This document shows positions 38,801 through 41,724 of a stretch of 64,000 nucleotides of DNA, piece after piece; positions within the stretch are counted from its first letter, which is position 1, and every line of letters starts with the position of its first letter. This DNA is from Synechococcus sp. PCC 7336 (GTDB taxonomy: Bacteria; Cyanobacteriota; Cyanobacteriia; Thermostichales; PCC-7336): assembly GCF_000332275.1 (NCBI RefSeq), contig NZ_CM001776.1, positions 1,969,268 to 2,033,267 on the forward strand, written 5' to 3'. The position numbers and the translations under genes were made by a program. Under the pieces are notes generated by a model that was not told the DNA's origin, did no database searches, and worked only from the letters and a program-made list of their open reading frames with translations.

Positions 38801-41209
38801 CTTTTCGGCACCAGCAACGCCGGTATTGTTGGTTTCGTTGCTTTCCGTCTGATCTCTGAAGATATCGGCCTGCACCAGCAGGTTTGGGCGGCTAGCAGCT
38901 CCATCCGGCACAGTAATGGTGGTATTGACCGTGTAGCTCTCACCGGGAGCAAGCGAGCTGACTGGAGAGGCGATAGTCTTGACAAATGTATCTATATTGT
39001 TGTTGTTGTTAAATATGGTGTCGCTGGAGAAACGAATGCGATCGTCGGAGCTAGACAAGTCATAAGCGGTGACGCTGCCTTGGTTGGTGACGGTGTAGGT
39101 GAGCTCAAGCAAATCCCCTGGCGTAATGGGTCCGCCAGGAAGGATGACATCGGTGACGACAAGATCGGCAAAGGTGACGTTGGTCTGAAGAACGCCGGTA
39201 TTGTTGGTTTCGTTGCTTTCCGTCTGATCTCTGAAGATATCGGCCTGCACCAGCAGGTTTGGGCGGCTAGCAGCTCCATCCGGCACAGTAATGGTGGTAT
39301 TGACCGTGTAGCTCTCACCGGGAGCAAGCGAGCTGACTGGAGAGGCGATAGTCTTGACAAATGTATCTATATTGTTGTTGTTGTTAAATATGGTGTCGCT
39401 GGAGAAACGAATGCGATCGTCGGAGCTAGACAAGTCATAAGCGGTGACGCTGCCTTGGTTGGTGACGGTGTAGGTGAGCTCAAGCAAATCCCCTGGCGTA
39501 ATGGGTCCGCCAGGAAGGATGACATCGGTGACGACAAGATCGGCAAAGGTGACGTTGGTCTGAAGAACGCCGGTATTGTTGGTTTCGTTACTTTCCGTCT
39601 GATCTCTGAAGATATCGGCCTGCACCAGCAGGTTTGGGCGGCTAGCAGCTCCATCCGGCACAGTAATGGTGGTATTGACCGTGTAGCTCTCACCGGGAGC
39701 AAGCGAGCTGACTGGAGAGGCGATAGTCTTGACAAATGTATCTATATTGTTGTTGTTGTTAAATATGGTGTCGCTGGAGAAACGAATGCGATCGTCGGAG
39801 CTAGACAAGTCATAAGCGGTGACGCTGCCTTGGTTGGTAACGGTGTAGGTGAGCTCAATCACATCCCCTGGCGTAATTGGCCCGTCGGGCAACGCGACGC
39901 TACTCACCACCAGGTCAGCCTGATTCGATAGCGAATTATTCCCCTCGTTAATTTCGAGACGCTCTGCCAACGCATCCGTTACAACAAACGCAAACCCAAA
40001 GTCCCGCGCCACCTCGGGAACCTCGATATCGAGAGAGACATCATAGCTTTCTCCCGCAGCGAGAGGGCTATCTAAATTGACTTCGCGAGTCAGCCCGACA
40101 ACATCGCTACTATCCAGCACCGCATCACTCGAAAAGAAAATGCGATCGCTCCAATTACCATAAGCAGCCACCTCCCCCTGATTGGTCACCGTCCAAGACA
40201 CAGGCACCACCCCGTCCCACTGCCCCGGCTCGGGAACACTGAAAGAAGACACCACCAGATCGGGATCGGTGATATTCAGTTGAACGGCAACACTGGTGTT
40301 ATTGCCTTCGTCACTTTCCGCGATCGCATCGTCCGCATCCGCAGCAATCAGAACAAAATTGGCATTGCGAGCCGCTTCAGGCAGTTCGAGATCGAATTCT
40401 GCCGCCAAACGATCGCCCACACCGACAGTGACGCCAAGGGGAGTATCTCGGGTCGCCACCAAGACATCGTCGCTATCCAGCACCGCATCGCTAGAGAGGA
40501 AGAGGCGATCGCTCCACCCCGAAATCACCGCCGCACTCCCCTGATTTTCGACCTCCCAAGTAATTCGAACCGTTTCTCCCACCGTCACCGGTCGAGAGGG
40601 AATGCCAACCGTGGCGATCGCCAAATCCGCCTGACCGGCAACGGTCGCCACCTCAGTTGTGCTCGCAGTCTCGGTGCCGGTCACTTCGCCTGAATCGGTG
40701 CTGCCGCTATCCGTGACAACAAGATTCCCGTCATCTAGCGACGTATCAATGGGTTCGCTCAACGAAATCGCCGTGAAGTCGCTAGTCGTCCCAACAATGC
40801 TCCCGCCGCCATCGCCGCCCACCAGCAAGTCAGAAGTGGTGAAGTTGGTCGAAAACGAAGAAAAATCTGCCAGGAACTGATTTAGATCGAACAGTTGACT
40901 GCCATCGACCAGTTCCTCCCCCTCCGGCAAAGGCTCGGAGCCCGTGGGGAAATTGCTCCCCGGAGAAGTGGATGGCGCAGGCGAACGGGGAAAGATGTCC
41001 CCGTCGAGAGGCTCCAGCGGAGTCAGCACGAGTTCGAACTGGTCTATCTCCTCCTCGGCGATCGCGAGAGCCCCTTGCCCCACAAACGCATCAAACCCGT
41101 CAGGGCTCGACAGGGGCTCATCCAAAGACGCTTGGTCCAACAAAGAAACCGCTAAAGGGTCTCCCCCCAAACTTGAGGCGATTGTAGAGTCGTCAGGCGA
41201 CAATGGCAT
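11807..41209 (-). CDS. Giant 9,800-residue mosaic surface or exported protein (CARDB, Ig/cadherin-like, nuclease, peptidase, PKD)
   Basis: One unbroken frame. Order seen, with approximate residues: an acidic Pro/Ser/Gly-rich N-terminus (1-190) with no obvious signal peptide; 25 CARDB-type repeats of ~125 residues (195-3350), typically opening PDLVV and ending GEENNN-like; a PPC-like domain (3360-3560); a DUF7619/Fn3-like region (~3800-4150); a propeller-like region (4220-4500); an Ig/cadherin-like (He_PIG) array (4700-5580); an RHS-like segment (5750-6010); dockerin calcium loops (6133-6187); Big_2-like and TIG domains; a YVTN-type propeller (~6770-7240); an alpha/beta-hydrolase-like region with SFSRG (~7677); a carbohydrate-binding-like region (7970-8140); a NUC1-type nuclease domain (8170-8406); a pentad-rich linker; a HETAHLAGFIEG zinc motif (~8743); a tandem-95-like domain; four PKD domains (WDFGDGT, ~9110-9450); and a Gly/Asn-rich beta-solenoid-like C-terminus. 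CARDB and PKD are usual in large extracellular adhesins. The AT-rich 380 bp upstream probably holds the promoter. Confidence 0.9.
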   Translation of the reverse strand: MPLSPDDSTIASSLGGDPLAVSLLDQASLDEPLSSPDGFDAFVGQGALAIAEEEIDQFELVLTPLEPLDGDIFPRSPAPSTSPGSNFPTGSEPLPEGEELVDGSQLFDLNQFLADFSSFSTNFTTSDLLVGGDGGGSIVGTTSDFTAISLSEPIDTSLDDGNLVVTDSGSTDSGEVTGTETASTTEVATVAGQADLAIATVGIPSRPVTVGETVRITWEVENQGSAAVISGWSDRLFLSSDAVLDSDDVLVATRDTPLGVTVGVGDRLAAEFDLELPEAARNANFVLIAADADDAIAESDEGNNTSVAVQLNITDPDLVVSSFSVPEPGQWDGVVPVSWTVTNQGEVAAYGNWSDRIFFSSDAVLDSSDVVGLTREVNLDSPLAAGESYDVSLDIEVPEVARDFGFAFVVTDALAERLEINEGNNSLSNQADLVVSSVALPDGPITPGDVIELTYTVTNQGSVTAYDLSSSDDRIRFSSDTIFNNNNNIDTFVKTIASPVSSLAPGESYTVNTTITVPDGAASRPNLLVQADIFRDQTESNETNNTGVLQTNVTFADLVVTDVILPGGPITPGDLLELTYTVTNQGSVTAYDLSSSDDRIRFSSDTIFNNNNNIDTFVKTIASPVSSLAPGESYTVNTTITVPDGAASRPNLLVQADIFRDQTESNETNNTGVLQTNVTFADLVVTDVILPGGPITPGDLLELTYTVTNQGSVTAYDLSSSDDRIRFSSDTIFNNNNNIDTFVKTIASPVSSLAPGESYTVNTTITVPDGAASRPNLLVQADIFRDQTESNETNNTGVAGAEKPGSEVDLVIMGATIPEIAAFGQVVSVSWTVLNQGADTAFGSFLDGVYLSADAVLDSSDIQLRLADSASKTPLIPGDSYILSTEIIVPSDDGLDRPYLLFAADALDLQVETDNTNNVFALEHTFTNPDFVVSDISIPDLNAFGELVEISWTVTNIGEVTALLDRDDALYLSNDDIFDDSDILVSLKSVVEAPLAAGESRTLSATIRLPEGQEGFSHLLVFADRFNYQPETDETNNVSAIALQGVDLLVTDIEVPSLTNAGETFEVSWTVANRGTVAATGNGVDRLFISADDSFDAGDTLVVEVETGQLTPLEPGETYRLTREIAIPTGLNDRPYLFVVTDANNDRLEVNTNNNIRSIALNVLAPDLVVANVLAPARATWGETIEVEWTVANQGETAATANRTDRLYLSSDRLLDGDDIVLDSVDIATLLAAGGDSHTVRHSVDISTVDPTLEWYVLVETDANRDQVEADETNNTNTFAIDILAPDLSVTAGSVTGSAASGAEVTVDWTVQNLGDGAALFDWTDALYLSSDNIWDAADLRLSSSEFRALSLDAGADYSRSQTVTLPQTAAGAQYLLVRTDDLAAQPEGDEGNNTLAIALDIAAPDLAIAAVSAPTAATFGETVTVDWTVVNLTDIDALATWTDAIYLSDDAVWNPETDLLLGSQVSPQSLGAGGSYSNSLTVAVPSSLGAGSKYLLVVTDRDGAQGEVSTANNVEALALDVLAPDLQVSAIAAPSAATWTDRIDISYTVVNQGTGAALSTNIRDRIFLSTDAVFDSSDIFLGDVFVGDRTPLAPSESYVGEHTVTIPSVTPGDYFLLVQSDRSNQQAELDESNNVTAVGFEVLTPPHADLVVEAVSSSPTALSGSPLEVNWRVRNIGPNATAVGNWVDRLILSDDAMLDSGDVELARVNRSGSLAPDSSYTNSATVTLPNGISGDFYLFVETDVNNGVFEYLLEGNNVGRALDAIAIARSPDPDLQVTNISAPLTSLAGQSATVSWTVENGGTGPAGGNWIDRVYLSPDGSLNGAILLASVAQDADGAGHNGNYTASAQISIPAVTGDFRIVVVTDAGDQLFEGDGEGNNLAVADQSLQISSPDLVASLQSSPATAISGTAISLDWLVQNAGTGTALGNWVDRVYISSNAVFDGGDRLLGEVFRNAPVAVGDSYANSLTFDLPIELRGEQFLLVVADAGGTVLEVGGETNNVTATPIAIELAPFADLAVTEFFAPTLAVGDPAQIEVSYTVINQGSGTSNVDRWVDRIVASNDDIFGDGDDIVLATFERTGSLNGGDSYERIETLRLPPALEGRFHLFVQTDAGELVFENGLTDNNVLQADGAIDITPIPYADLIVSTVSAQQEADGRSLQLEWTVENQGIGLTDRSEWFDIVQLASDAAGQNIVQTLGIFERVGALDVGGSYQRALDVTLPNGLNGPFYVVVTTGRGANGLTSSVFEYLFEDNNSAVSDPFLVDFTPPPDLVVEDIVAPPLSFTSGQRIDLSWTVRNQGFGDAISAWTDTIYLQEAGNPTGSLIRLGSFSFANGLAAGQSYQRSEQFALPSTLQGLYRVVVETNATRSLYEADNADNNQLTDGTTLQIALPLRPDLQVSAIEAPTTISAGGTVSLEFEAINQGAVATSTPRWTDRVYLSLDNTISSDDVLLGSLGNVSALESGERYRAAIEGSVIPRRFRGQAFLIVETDASQQVDEGSREGNNIRVFETFVDPLPPADLVTGNVAAPDQAFEGTQIEVRYTVANLGLGETDRDSWTDQIWLTRDRDRPSAAAIFTSETNDILLRTITNSGSLAVGDSVERVVTVTLPEQITGEWFITAWSDAFDVVTEDTLSVNINPDDPNEFDSNNYSSTPITVLLTPPPDLVVTEVTPQLGVQSGEAFTVSWEVANLGQGSTDVDRWFDSVYLSDSPTLTNSSTRWFLGDVERRGSLAEGESYIASLTVDLSPGTDGRYVIIETNSHSRERVFEGPFDDNNVTAAIADVVQPLLPDLVVTDIEAPSANFSGEPVTIRWTVENRGDGAIGSGTSFWQDAIYLSPDPEFIADRATRLGFFTYAAPTALQAGESYQQERQIVLPRGIDGEFYLHAITNIDPTPEGRTPGATLSSTLPTQGTNDSVLQEYTIQAFEPQFNNLYSEAIPVTYYEPDLVVSQFQLPLEAPQSGQSIEISWTVTNDGNRDSRELAWFDRIYLSRDPSLDFQDRIVGDFRREGSLAAGDSYDRTEIIQLPDGIDGEFYLLAVTDALLVDRDDILVARPVPTDASIFFQFGDRQMGAVPEFQDEGNNLTAAPLTINLQPSPDLQVTRIDAPERVVTGQSFTITYEVSNLGTGDVPAAESGWRDLIYLSRDEFLDLQSDRYLGFQDRVGGLAVNESYEVTRSFNAPSALDGPFFVFVLTDPPEFDLDRDLFVGDVFEGPNELNNASPSDQPVIFELPPPADLQVRTIEIPPQAQTGEPITVSYTVENLGENAASGRWTDAIYVSDDAIWDVGDRLLGRVSRSGILDPDGSYSAELTADLPPLTPGQYRIIVRPDIFNQVYEAAGEANNRTPSADSLSATVPALQLGLPLEASLDSGEEQLYEITVAAGQTLQVSLDSASEAATNELFIRFGAAPTGILFDAASEGILAPDRSLVVPTTEAGTYYVLVRSQSQPSDDTPVTLLAETLPFGITDVVTDRGGDSQFVTFDILGVQFHPDAIAKLVRPGIAEYEPVRYEVLDSTHIRAIFDLTAAPHGLYDVQVTNPDAEAVVPYRYLVERAIEPDVAIGLGGDRVLAPGDTGTYSISVSSLTNIDTPFVHFQFGVPELGDNEFLLGLFSADALSITGIDELPFLTFASNLRGAPDGFGDDIPFASLVSDLNADGNILAPGFIFDLPTGNFAGQTFTVQTYAGLTDLLAIEPDALSDLLPDDEFKIAFQFPVTATATALTREEFIALQTEDALSLRDSILADETASPALTGLAADAEAWVAAYLGALEQAGYLRPEGEAAPIRSNPLVISLANALATGLLLGPSGEQILSDGDLVSFFEDVRRWYGHDAELIGNSTNPTLEAFDLGAIDDTALLSFNTFVPFGRARLDLPGLVEVPPPSFASVLNGVGLTTDRATIVGPLGTGTQGFVPADTALPYTVRFENAPTASSAVGEVRIVIELDEDLDPRSFRLGDLQLGDIQVNIPTDRGFFQGDFDFTASKGFLLRVSAGLDPLSNTASWVLQAIDPDTGEVLQAGDVGLLPPNTVAGDGAGFVTYTVLADADSPTGTEISSTARVLFNTAAPFDTAPVTNVVDAVAPTTSLNVTPLVAGGSDFLVEWEAVDDAGGSGVQHVTVYVAENGGDFSIWQRRTTDTSAIFQGEAGTDYEFLAIATDVAGNQEVADISAALPSDGSAVNLGAIDTIGSTTIDLDPAPIPTQASSNELFLEAQQNIPAADPLSRPSGFDRVVAPFDARSFATGFIESNAAIGPLAILALDNGSVIASGGANRGSLYRFDREGGEAGNPFVTLPHPIFQLALGANGSLWATTGGGALLQLNADTGEILAKFGEGITQSLAIQEATGLIYVSTADGIEIFNPATGGFTQFSRLRVGNLAFAPDGSLWAATWPDRGDIVRFDSQGRPERRLAYDAPIDSIAFGQQGSELEGLLFVSANDGVLRLVDLATLNQTAIATGGSRGDRVTTTADGRIFLSQSDQIDIISPRLAPQVTFTNPSDEAVVALPHGTLTVTFDRDIIADSIDRPESALNPANFQLVADSGEMFTPQSVAYEANSRTAFLEFGTVVPDIYELRIASTLASTAGIALGEEVVVDFTAVSDFLPFVDLNFANARSNRADGTVSFDVQLTNTANFDLQLPLALLLDPIQQTNGVPIGATFEAEGYYLVDLSESLVDGRLKAGESTIARTITVSNPDDLRVDFAAGLFSIPFVNEAPTFASDPVTTAIAGQPYTYLAVGADADGNAFSYLLLSGPDGLVVDAQTGLVSWTPTADSPAGVDVVLQVFDGRGGSSTQAFTIQVEGGNRAPVFDPLPTELIGREGAPLNLPISATDADGDALQFWVNGLPPGAVFDPVQQQLTWTPGYDAAGIYTLQLVASDGVAQVEQEIVLAVTPTNQAPSLVRPADRTVREGEPLRLQLQANDPEGGELFFFSNLLPGGTLDPATGVFEWTPTFFDAGLHEIPFSVSDGDFVTTETVAIEVLNVNAAPIFDNLDGFQVQEGQRIELRAFALDPDNPDFIPQNRLQGGNLSLLEGSNPSVTYSATGLPDGAVFDSETAEFVWIPTFTDAGEYVVTFTATDDGNGTGNIQTSTITVPLSVFNTNRAPEIEAIANQTIARGEVLELTVNATDRDGDAIALSAAGLTGFPIPDFASFTDNGDGTALLRFDPANADSGDFPIILTAGDGRDRDEFTFILSVDAPNDPPRLDYIGDKVAVAGETLQFEVDVRDRNEDPLAFEAIGLPAGATLTPSPIYGKAIFAWTPTEADLGNYAISIRVSDSGNGDAAEVLSDEQNFNLAVRADNQAPLLAPIGNLSVLEGDTLTLALSAFDADGDTLTYSAENLPAAASFDPVSGTLTWNPNLLQQGTYNDIIFGVTDGHSSSFETISIAVENLNQAPVLIPLPAQSGREGSLLEFSLAAGDIDGDPVLFSAVTPLPEGASFDPRTGDFSWTPNFGQAGAHLLEFTVTDSQGLTDTRQVFIAIEDTNRAPELEVSSRSIALGETLSLTLQGSDPDADNRLTYSALNLPEGASLDANTGEFSWTPSPGQAGDYVLRFAVSDGDLTTEASIELRVAISPELPDVEIELTPSFPALPGQTVTIATNAAGLADIASIEVLVNGEPLVVDDRNRASFTAAAPGRIVVEAIATDLDGRVGRTETVLLVRDPEDNEAPVVAFAPGLDGAVLDSAADILGSVADRNLAEWVLEIAEVGSSQFRTLASGNDTVSGDPLAQLDPAALENGFYQLRLRATDIGDRISIAEIEVEISSQVKDGQYRRTETDLSVQLGDTTFELVRAYDSLTADDSSTFGFGWRLANADFNLQTDVPLTGREELGVDSPLEAGSRLYLTLPDGDRVGFTFTPQAQSQLGVTYYQPAWTADDGVEYVLESVSAPLSRVGNRFFDLQTARPYNPANEGFEGFAYSLTAPDSTVYQLDADGSVTEQVSSDGTRLYFSDSGITSSTGDTITFIRDAAGRLEQAIAPNGSVVNYTYDDRGRLVSARNLQLGLASRYGYELDGQERLVLAAAPVGVSGGEGVDYGVTATTAPVIGDLGSAAQFTDGSVSGSLVAGEGDRYLLSLRDSELLSTATDFVLVGVEIDAAGVSPLLSGVAPLTLDTLANGTTFALFAMEAAGLHLLEVSGTGDYSLDFSIVGDVNLDGLVDGSDSQLLTAALGSAIGDGTYPVQLDVDRDGAIDATDAQLLGSNFGFVTNRPPVVSATSVLTHEDLEVRIALEDLAFDPEGDDVAFRAIDPANGTVLLDPTGEFAIFRPTDGFTGAATFTLVADDGFSAGSASISVEVSDAPLVNLSFVDRDLALAIGETGQLQVVGDFADQRGVLLDGDYLTFLSEDPTSAQVSELGQLTGLSAGTPIITASRGNLTAVTAVPIGEFEQRYVSLETPEEFSLALASFNGVIDLYPNTVTLLPDSTRQIYVNIDDPTFENEELILLPDEAQFFSSNGNVLQVDDRGLVTAIGTGFADITVIYGDTETVIPIAVQLPELNSSIIDSDGTAVTSANGSTILIGPNSLPEGTTVTIADLGAPDVPLPELDLEFLGGFELDFEGNALANPAQLVVEAPVHLGVGTRVLFMRLGELPDRTGALQPFWFQAEEGFVGEDGLIRTQSPPYPGVNYEGQWYFYADLNAPDFSAITDLIGRFFPDNEGTQDSLELLEAIQNNLPDVGTLEIRKGEVDIAFDIFNDFIGIGFGAIGSSIGTFLGGGLAGGVAEEAFGVAFPVPEAPIRIPTFSVASLEVVAIPAVGLPVVTPLDVRFDPDRGLVYDIDFQNFPASSESDPFGSPLIDATQFQIDSETGVPTVTLFGSGFETATSDTAVNFTAGDRTFAGNILSLSGDRIVVEVPDTVTIGTAEIEVIRTEQTNTVAGLPSPDPASFTSNTVDVNVDADRILGSLRFNDQIAVINPETQELFAQLPVGNSGIEDWPDSIAITHQGDRAYVTLNRTGQVALVDPAALRQVDVDPERWGTNAIDLPPGAAPTSIVIDEFDQYAYVADSRANFSGQTRIFVLDINPMSDAYNSVVETIYVGPASFGIEELAISGDGRYLFATAPGSNRRQERKASQILVVNIDRADRPQFGKSNSKSWRRQVDSIETPFGTTGISATPAPNTLVFTNQFDDARGYGVLSFTDEFDFFRVTQLEYVDLTLGLEHDFFDVNDAVSVKVTDDLEFGFVAAFNRPVVVEDLNDRNPFSGDIPAGSNVGIIRDPLGLTEGGPELVGATRPIPFGFTSDLVLSPDNRFLYVSYPGVALEQTDSTDLGFPSGSVFVYDVEAIRTAVEEFDGIDEAAGINAEEDLNGDDPGNSIDDLHEIPINDIVFPDIDTRAAFRIIEADPLRGQFVFGLDPELPDRAPILTGGSIRDLAISSDFLELNDVVLEAEDLTPTFTWDFDIPEGDVREVQLFLSTFDEGEGLLPWDQVVDLNDPNLLPGLSLAQKTDLLSERNLGFDDFNPYRVLNATWSRETGEWTIVTPDTELGALLQSTLPDLSIPSSNLEFTLPEELELTAEQTYYWAVRAVSDTDSEVETGRFETLPLSPRFDGDTFASVTVLTHGFTTANPSSGVTDPQLDIAAQITGNGGAIAIYQPNTGDWLQVDERGRVLSEQQPWEAFYGQPLVLLPSWLRNNESNIPDAGFTEAAADAIFTSLVQFDRSLGGSFRRTLNPTAIQDEQGNPLRTQGALFNSPLHLISFSRGTIVNSELAQRIATYYPKAGGPIGAGELRDFQFTTIDPHDFYQESLKFDLGPLGIVDFRDFFEPKVQVFEGVTFADNYYQTVPKPDDFTFTPLGRPLGTRLTESQIDPNGRYPSDAPGLQFPTDDLGRVLGQPDLELLLADTNNTKRDGLDLSDDRRGRPHLQALAWYAGTVDLGLNEVLNSLAGNIPVQVLDRFDEFALEAFLEEVSDAAIQEILQPWYLREGVGQGWYYSVLGGGVDDRPETDVGRVPVTFDNTLTEDLRGESFIPVLFNGDFDVAIQPDNTIRQLISPELPGWAFHGSDSSLLNATQNLVRWSELDINANDKAVDSASYALRLPGKGSKISHNRFIVPEEDILRFDLHVPDPQGGKLRVDLTIDGKSYRLGILNDPDLEKPLWPEVELSKAIFEPGDAVIAATQQRGKIDYGTFGFETFHLQIPEGLQGQTATLSFEIIDGNSTIYLDNVNFGSKNTLPGIEQSASKSANNILLEKPQFTISYNPTNKQPEWTAYQLNQSWLPNDKSRELSGRVAWGEDELISLEQRFTREEDVTSALFNRGHLTRAKDRKRSNKDFFSTFTFSNQLPQLRDANEGIWEKLENSLTELAEEGKEIYVFTGARGRLNEELLQFNDDFVKNGINVPSHFWKVALIFNNPGTSPIEFSNASIDDLFGVVAVDIPNEPALPGFDPEAEDWTPRLRTVDEIEVLTGLDFFTHLEENFEKDLERSLSYFPEELRTPLTPSDPLSSPLRAQPDIDSIKPNRTNLNASIGLDSVLLQAPLHLVGNEATIETASSLEVSSSQIGLAQNQIADVGLEQFDANQATALENGASEIDTFQGGAIQAGVPESDLNSHSFIQVGMSEIGISENGAGQNSSLELSVAEVGSSEVSVFQASPLELAGPEIGAYQIGSTQVDPTQVAPSQVDFSQINSGEVSDAILVTLEQGKAPQLVSFESLPEVHTVYSNAIGTSYDSALSLWSPALDTPLDVDFIVTDLPEGQIAEAQLTKFGSSGDPISGLILLDHTADDRGWFIDDTPWDNSEFKTSLTETAAAATPDSLAYGKYDLLTVLLHETAHLAGFIEGYAGFDSQIQTTNGESFFIADNLSVALNGDHLDPTLYPYDLLDPYLTPGIRELPSALDIQLLQAVRSQPTYTTDTFALTAPLTSTPLQAIANGTFNIADTTPPAFGWNTRGDIAVINGELVLSEQSPFLASSTQTLIVPEGATTLQFDLLSADLDPNTLAPGDAFEVALLDRNFASLVDTASGLNNTDSLFNLQHNGTAYFGSQVTFVDEVQSGEAIALNIPRTLQIDISHLAAGTEATLYFDLLGFGSRNGSVAIDNVAILAEASTAPTAANDTISTSLDTPVAIDLLANDVDRDGSIDPTSLEIAVGPQFGSVEINADNTVTYTPNSNYTGFDEFIYIVRDDDGTLSNAAVATIEVINATPQIEDVLIGGQLQEGTALSFEAIATVAGNSNLTYLWDFGDGTAPVEGAAIAHTYSDNGNYTVTLSVTSDRGVTSTETLAIAINNAAPMAEAGQNLTVDEGSALAFNGSFTDPGLLDTHTIEWDFGDGTEVATGTLAPSHIYRNAGTYTVTLSVTDDDGGTGQTSFEVTVNRVAPTVEEFAGDTFGLEGGSFSFSGRATDAKPDSITYFLDFGDGTEPVANNAVEHIFKDDGTYTVTLTATNDAGLSTAQTLEIVVENVSPTITSFEAVDNGDNTATATFSAAAIDPGDDTLTYTWDFGDGTAAVEGIAASHTYTEPGSYEVTLTVTDEDGGITSQTIHTTLALTPAPELRSDFAVIAEKRLTINGGGDYDGDLLQTEDDARLYGGQGFTINGLPTLPILRDETGNPILDDRGQYILVDRAVSVGPNFSNINAPNHSPYGNLVPPRVVEEEIVEIPSYAEILNGELEQHLPSAAGEITIDPNKPPINNANDWNAHFPAAGTPEAPTVVRIERGGLRIPNGVEIRNTIIIVENGDINFNSNGHHLEGVMLVANNGSVNLANVQSLNLSVLASKSIRMNGGARFAGSTLLANGSDSGSITFNGATTSTGPEDNLVVISQSQMTFNGAADTRGAFLSRGNFTFNGNSQLVGSIRSKGNVTFNSGADLSFSRVEHNALPIPMVLRFEFSD
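14700..15290 (-). other. Zinc-metallopeptidase-like domain of the giant protein
   Basis: The giant frame carries LLHETAHLAGFIEG (His near residue 8743), an HExxHxxGxxxG-type zinc site like that of metzincin peptidases. It is preceded by IVTDLPEGQIAEAQLT and DRGWFIDDTPWDNSEF, a layout seen in peptidase domains of large cyanobacterial and planctomycete surface proteins. The third zinc ligand is not a clear His or Asp at the metzincin position, so activity is uncertain. Confidence 0.6.
15314..15919 (+). CDS. Pentapeptide-repeat protein, antisense and in codon register within the giant gene
   Basis: The 201 residues from ATG 15314 read as a canonical cyanobacterial pentapeptide-repeat protein. 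An entry segment LLESYKNGIRDFSRVDL (about residues 18-34) is followed by ~25 A(D/N)LxX-type pentads such as LRGADLICANLRSCKLQGAS and YLRGANLRYAQLQGAVLSRA. A C-terminal segment KDTVKPDGSIEVG resembles the 'NTxMPDGSI' tail of the family. Such proteins fold as right-handed quadrilateral beta-helices of varied function. The gene lies wholly inside the giant minus-strand ORF, between its nuclease and peptidase domains, and its codons pair exactly with the antisense codons. All 28 leucine codons are CTC, CTG or TTG and no serine codon is TCA, so no stop appears in the giant frame. No clear ribosome-binding site or promoter is visible. Expression is uncertain; the gene origin is not seriously in doubt. 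Confidence 0.6.
   Translation: MDFRERLERNQLRSFALLESYKNGIRDFSRVDLREINLTGCNLRGIDLRGADLICANLRSCKLQGASLEDAYLRGANLRYAQLQGAVLSRAVFRDADLTHSNLDKAVAIEVRFWDTCLDRASLKGIDLTRAVFERSSLVGVELLQANISDLILSQTDLTRANFKGARGFDGRFVPHEMQGCLQKDTVKPDGSIEVGPVWFD
15990..16700 (-). other. DNA/RNA non-specific endonuclease-like domain of the giant protein
   Basis: Within the giant frame (about residues 8170-8406) the order of motifs matches NUC1-family beta-beta-alpha-metal nucleases. These are YQLNQSWLP, then NRGHLTRAKDR (the family's D-R-G-H box with Asn in place of Asp and the catalytic His kept), FSNQLPQ followed by NEGIW (the metal-binding Asn), IYVFTGARG, and FWKVALIF with VVAVDIPNEP and TVDEIEVLTGLDFF. The full family layout is therefore present. 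Whether the NRGH variant is active is not known from sequence. Confidence 0.75.
31150..40635 (-). repeat. Array of 25 CARDB-type repeats within the giant gene
   Basis: Counting the recurring opener (A/P)DLxV followed by GxxxxVSWTVxNQG, DRxxLSxDxxxDxxD, LxxGxSYxxxxxxxLP and a terminal ENN motif gives 25 units of about 125 residues. Most units are clearly diverged from each other. Three near-identical adjacent units (38817-39870) are the exception. CARDB is a beta-sandwich domain common in long bacterial surface proteins. Confidence 0.85.
38817..39870 (-). repeat. Near-perfect 375-bp tandem triplication within the CARDB array
   Basis: Copies begin at about 38817, 39192 and 39567, exactly 375 bp (125 codons) apart. 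Copies 1 and 2 look identical across the unit. Copy 3 differs by a single base in a synonymous position near its start (GTTACTTTC for GTTGCTTTC) and then diverges after about 39836. The unit is one CARDB repeat, so each copy preserves the frame. The repeat period also produces matching shadow ORFs on the other strand. Confidence 0.93.
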
Positions 41210-41724
41210 ATTCGGAAGATTGAATGGCGGCAGTTAAACGGTGCGAAATGACACCAATAACTTGAGGATTTTCTCAATATTGCAATATTGCCATTACTGA
41301 CAGCACCCACAATCTTCGGCATTCACGGAAGCAGATTGAGCCCCTATGAATCCGAATACTCCTAGAAAGACAGAAAGAAGCACAAAAATTACCTGAAATC
41401 CTTACCAGCAAAGATTTTAGGCAAGAGCTCCCACACCTGAATCAAGATTCAGTGTAAGCACGTATTGACAAAGAGTAAGCAAGCATAAAATACTAATTTT
41501 TTTAATAAATCCTATCTCTTGCCTGTAAATTAATTGTCACAAATCGAGCCTCTTCTATAGCCTTCAAGTGCCAGCAGACAGTTCTTGGCATAAGTCGGCA
41601 TCAGGTGAGAAGTCAGGGCCAGTGGAGTTGTTACTTTTCTCAATTCAGACTGCCCTGGAATCCCTATAGAGCGGTTTGCAAGTCGATGACCTACACTTTT
41701 CTAGACGCACGCCACCGACTATAT
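41210..41724. other. AT-rich intergenic region upstream of the giant gene
   Basis: This is the 5' flank of the giant minus-strand gene. It holds the small palindrome ATATTGCAATAT (about 41278-41289) and a long A/T-rich block (41480-41540). A plus-strand TTGACA (41465-41470) followed 15 nt later by TAAAAT (41486-41491) could be a promoter toward the minisatellite ORF, but the spacing is short. No gene was recognised. Confidence 0.4.

Noticed and set aside
38817-39870. Possible CRISPR array
   Set aside because: The units are 375 bp and coding, with no short repeat/unique spacer alternation. The arrays at 41.7 kb and 50.6-52.4 kb were rejected for the same kind of reason.
39080-39931. Plus-strand ORF of 283 residues over the CARDB triplication
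   Set aside because: It only mirrors the 375-bp repeat of the giant gene, with no recognisable domain pattern.
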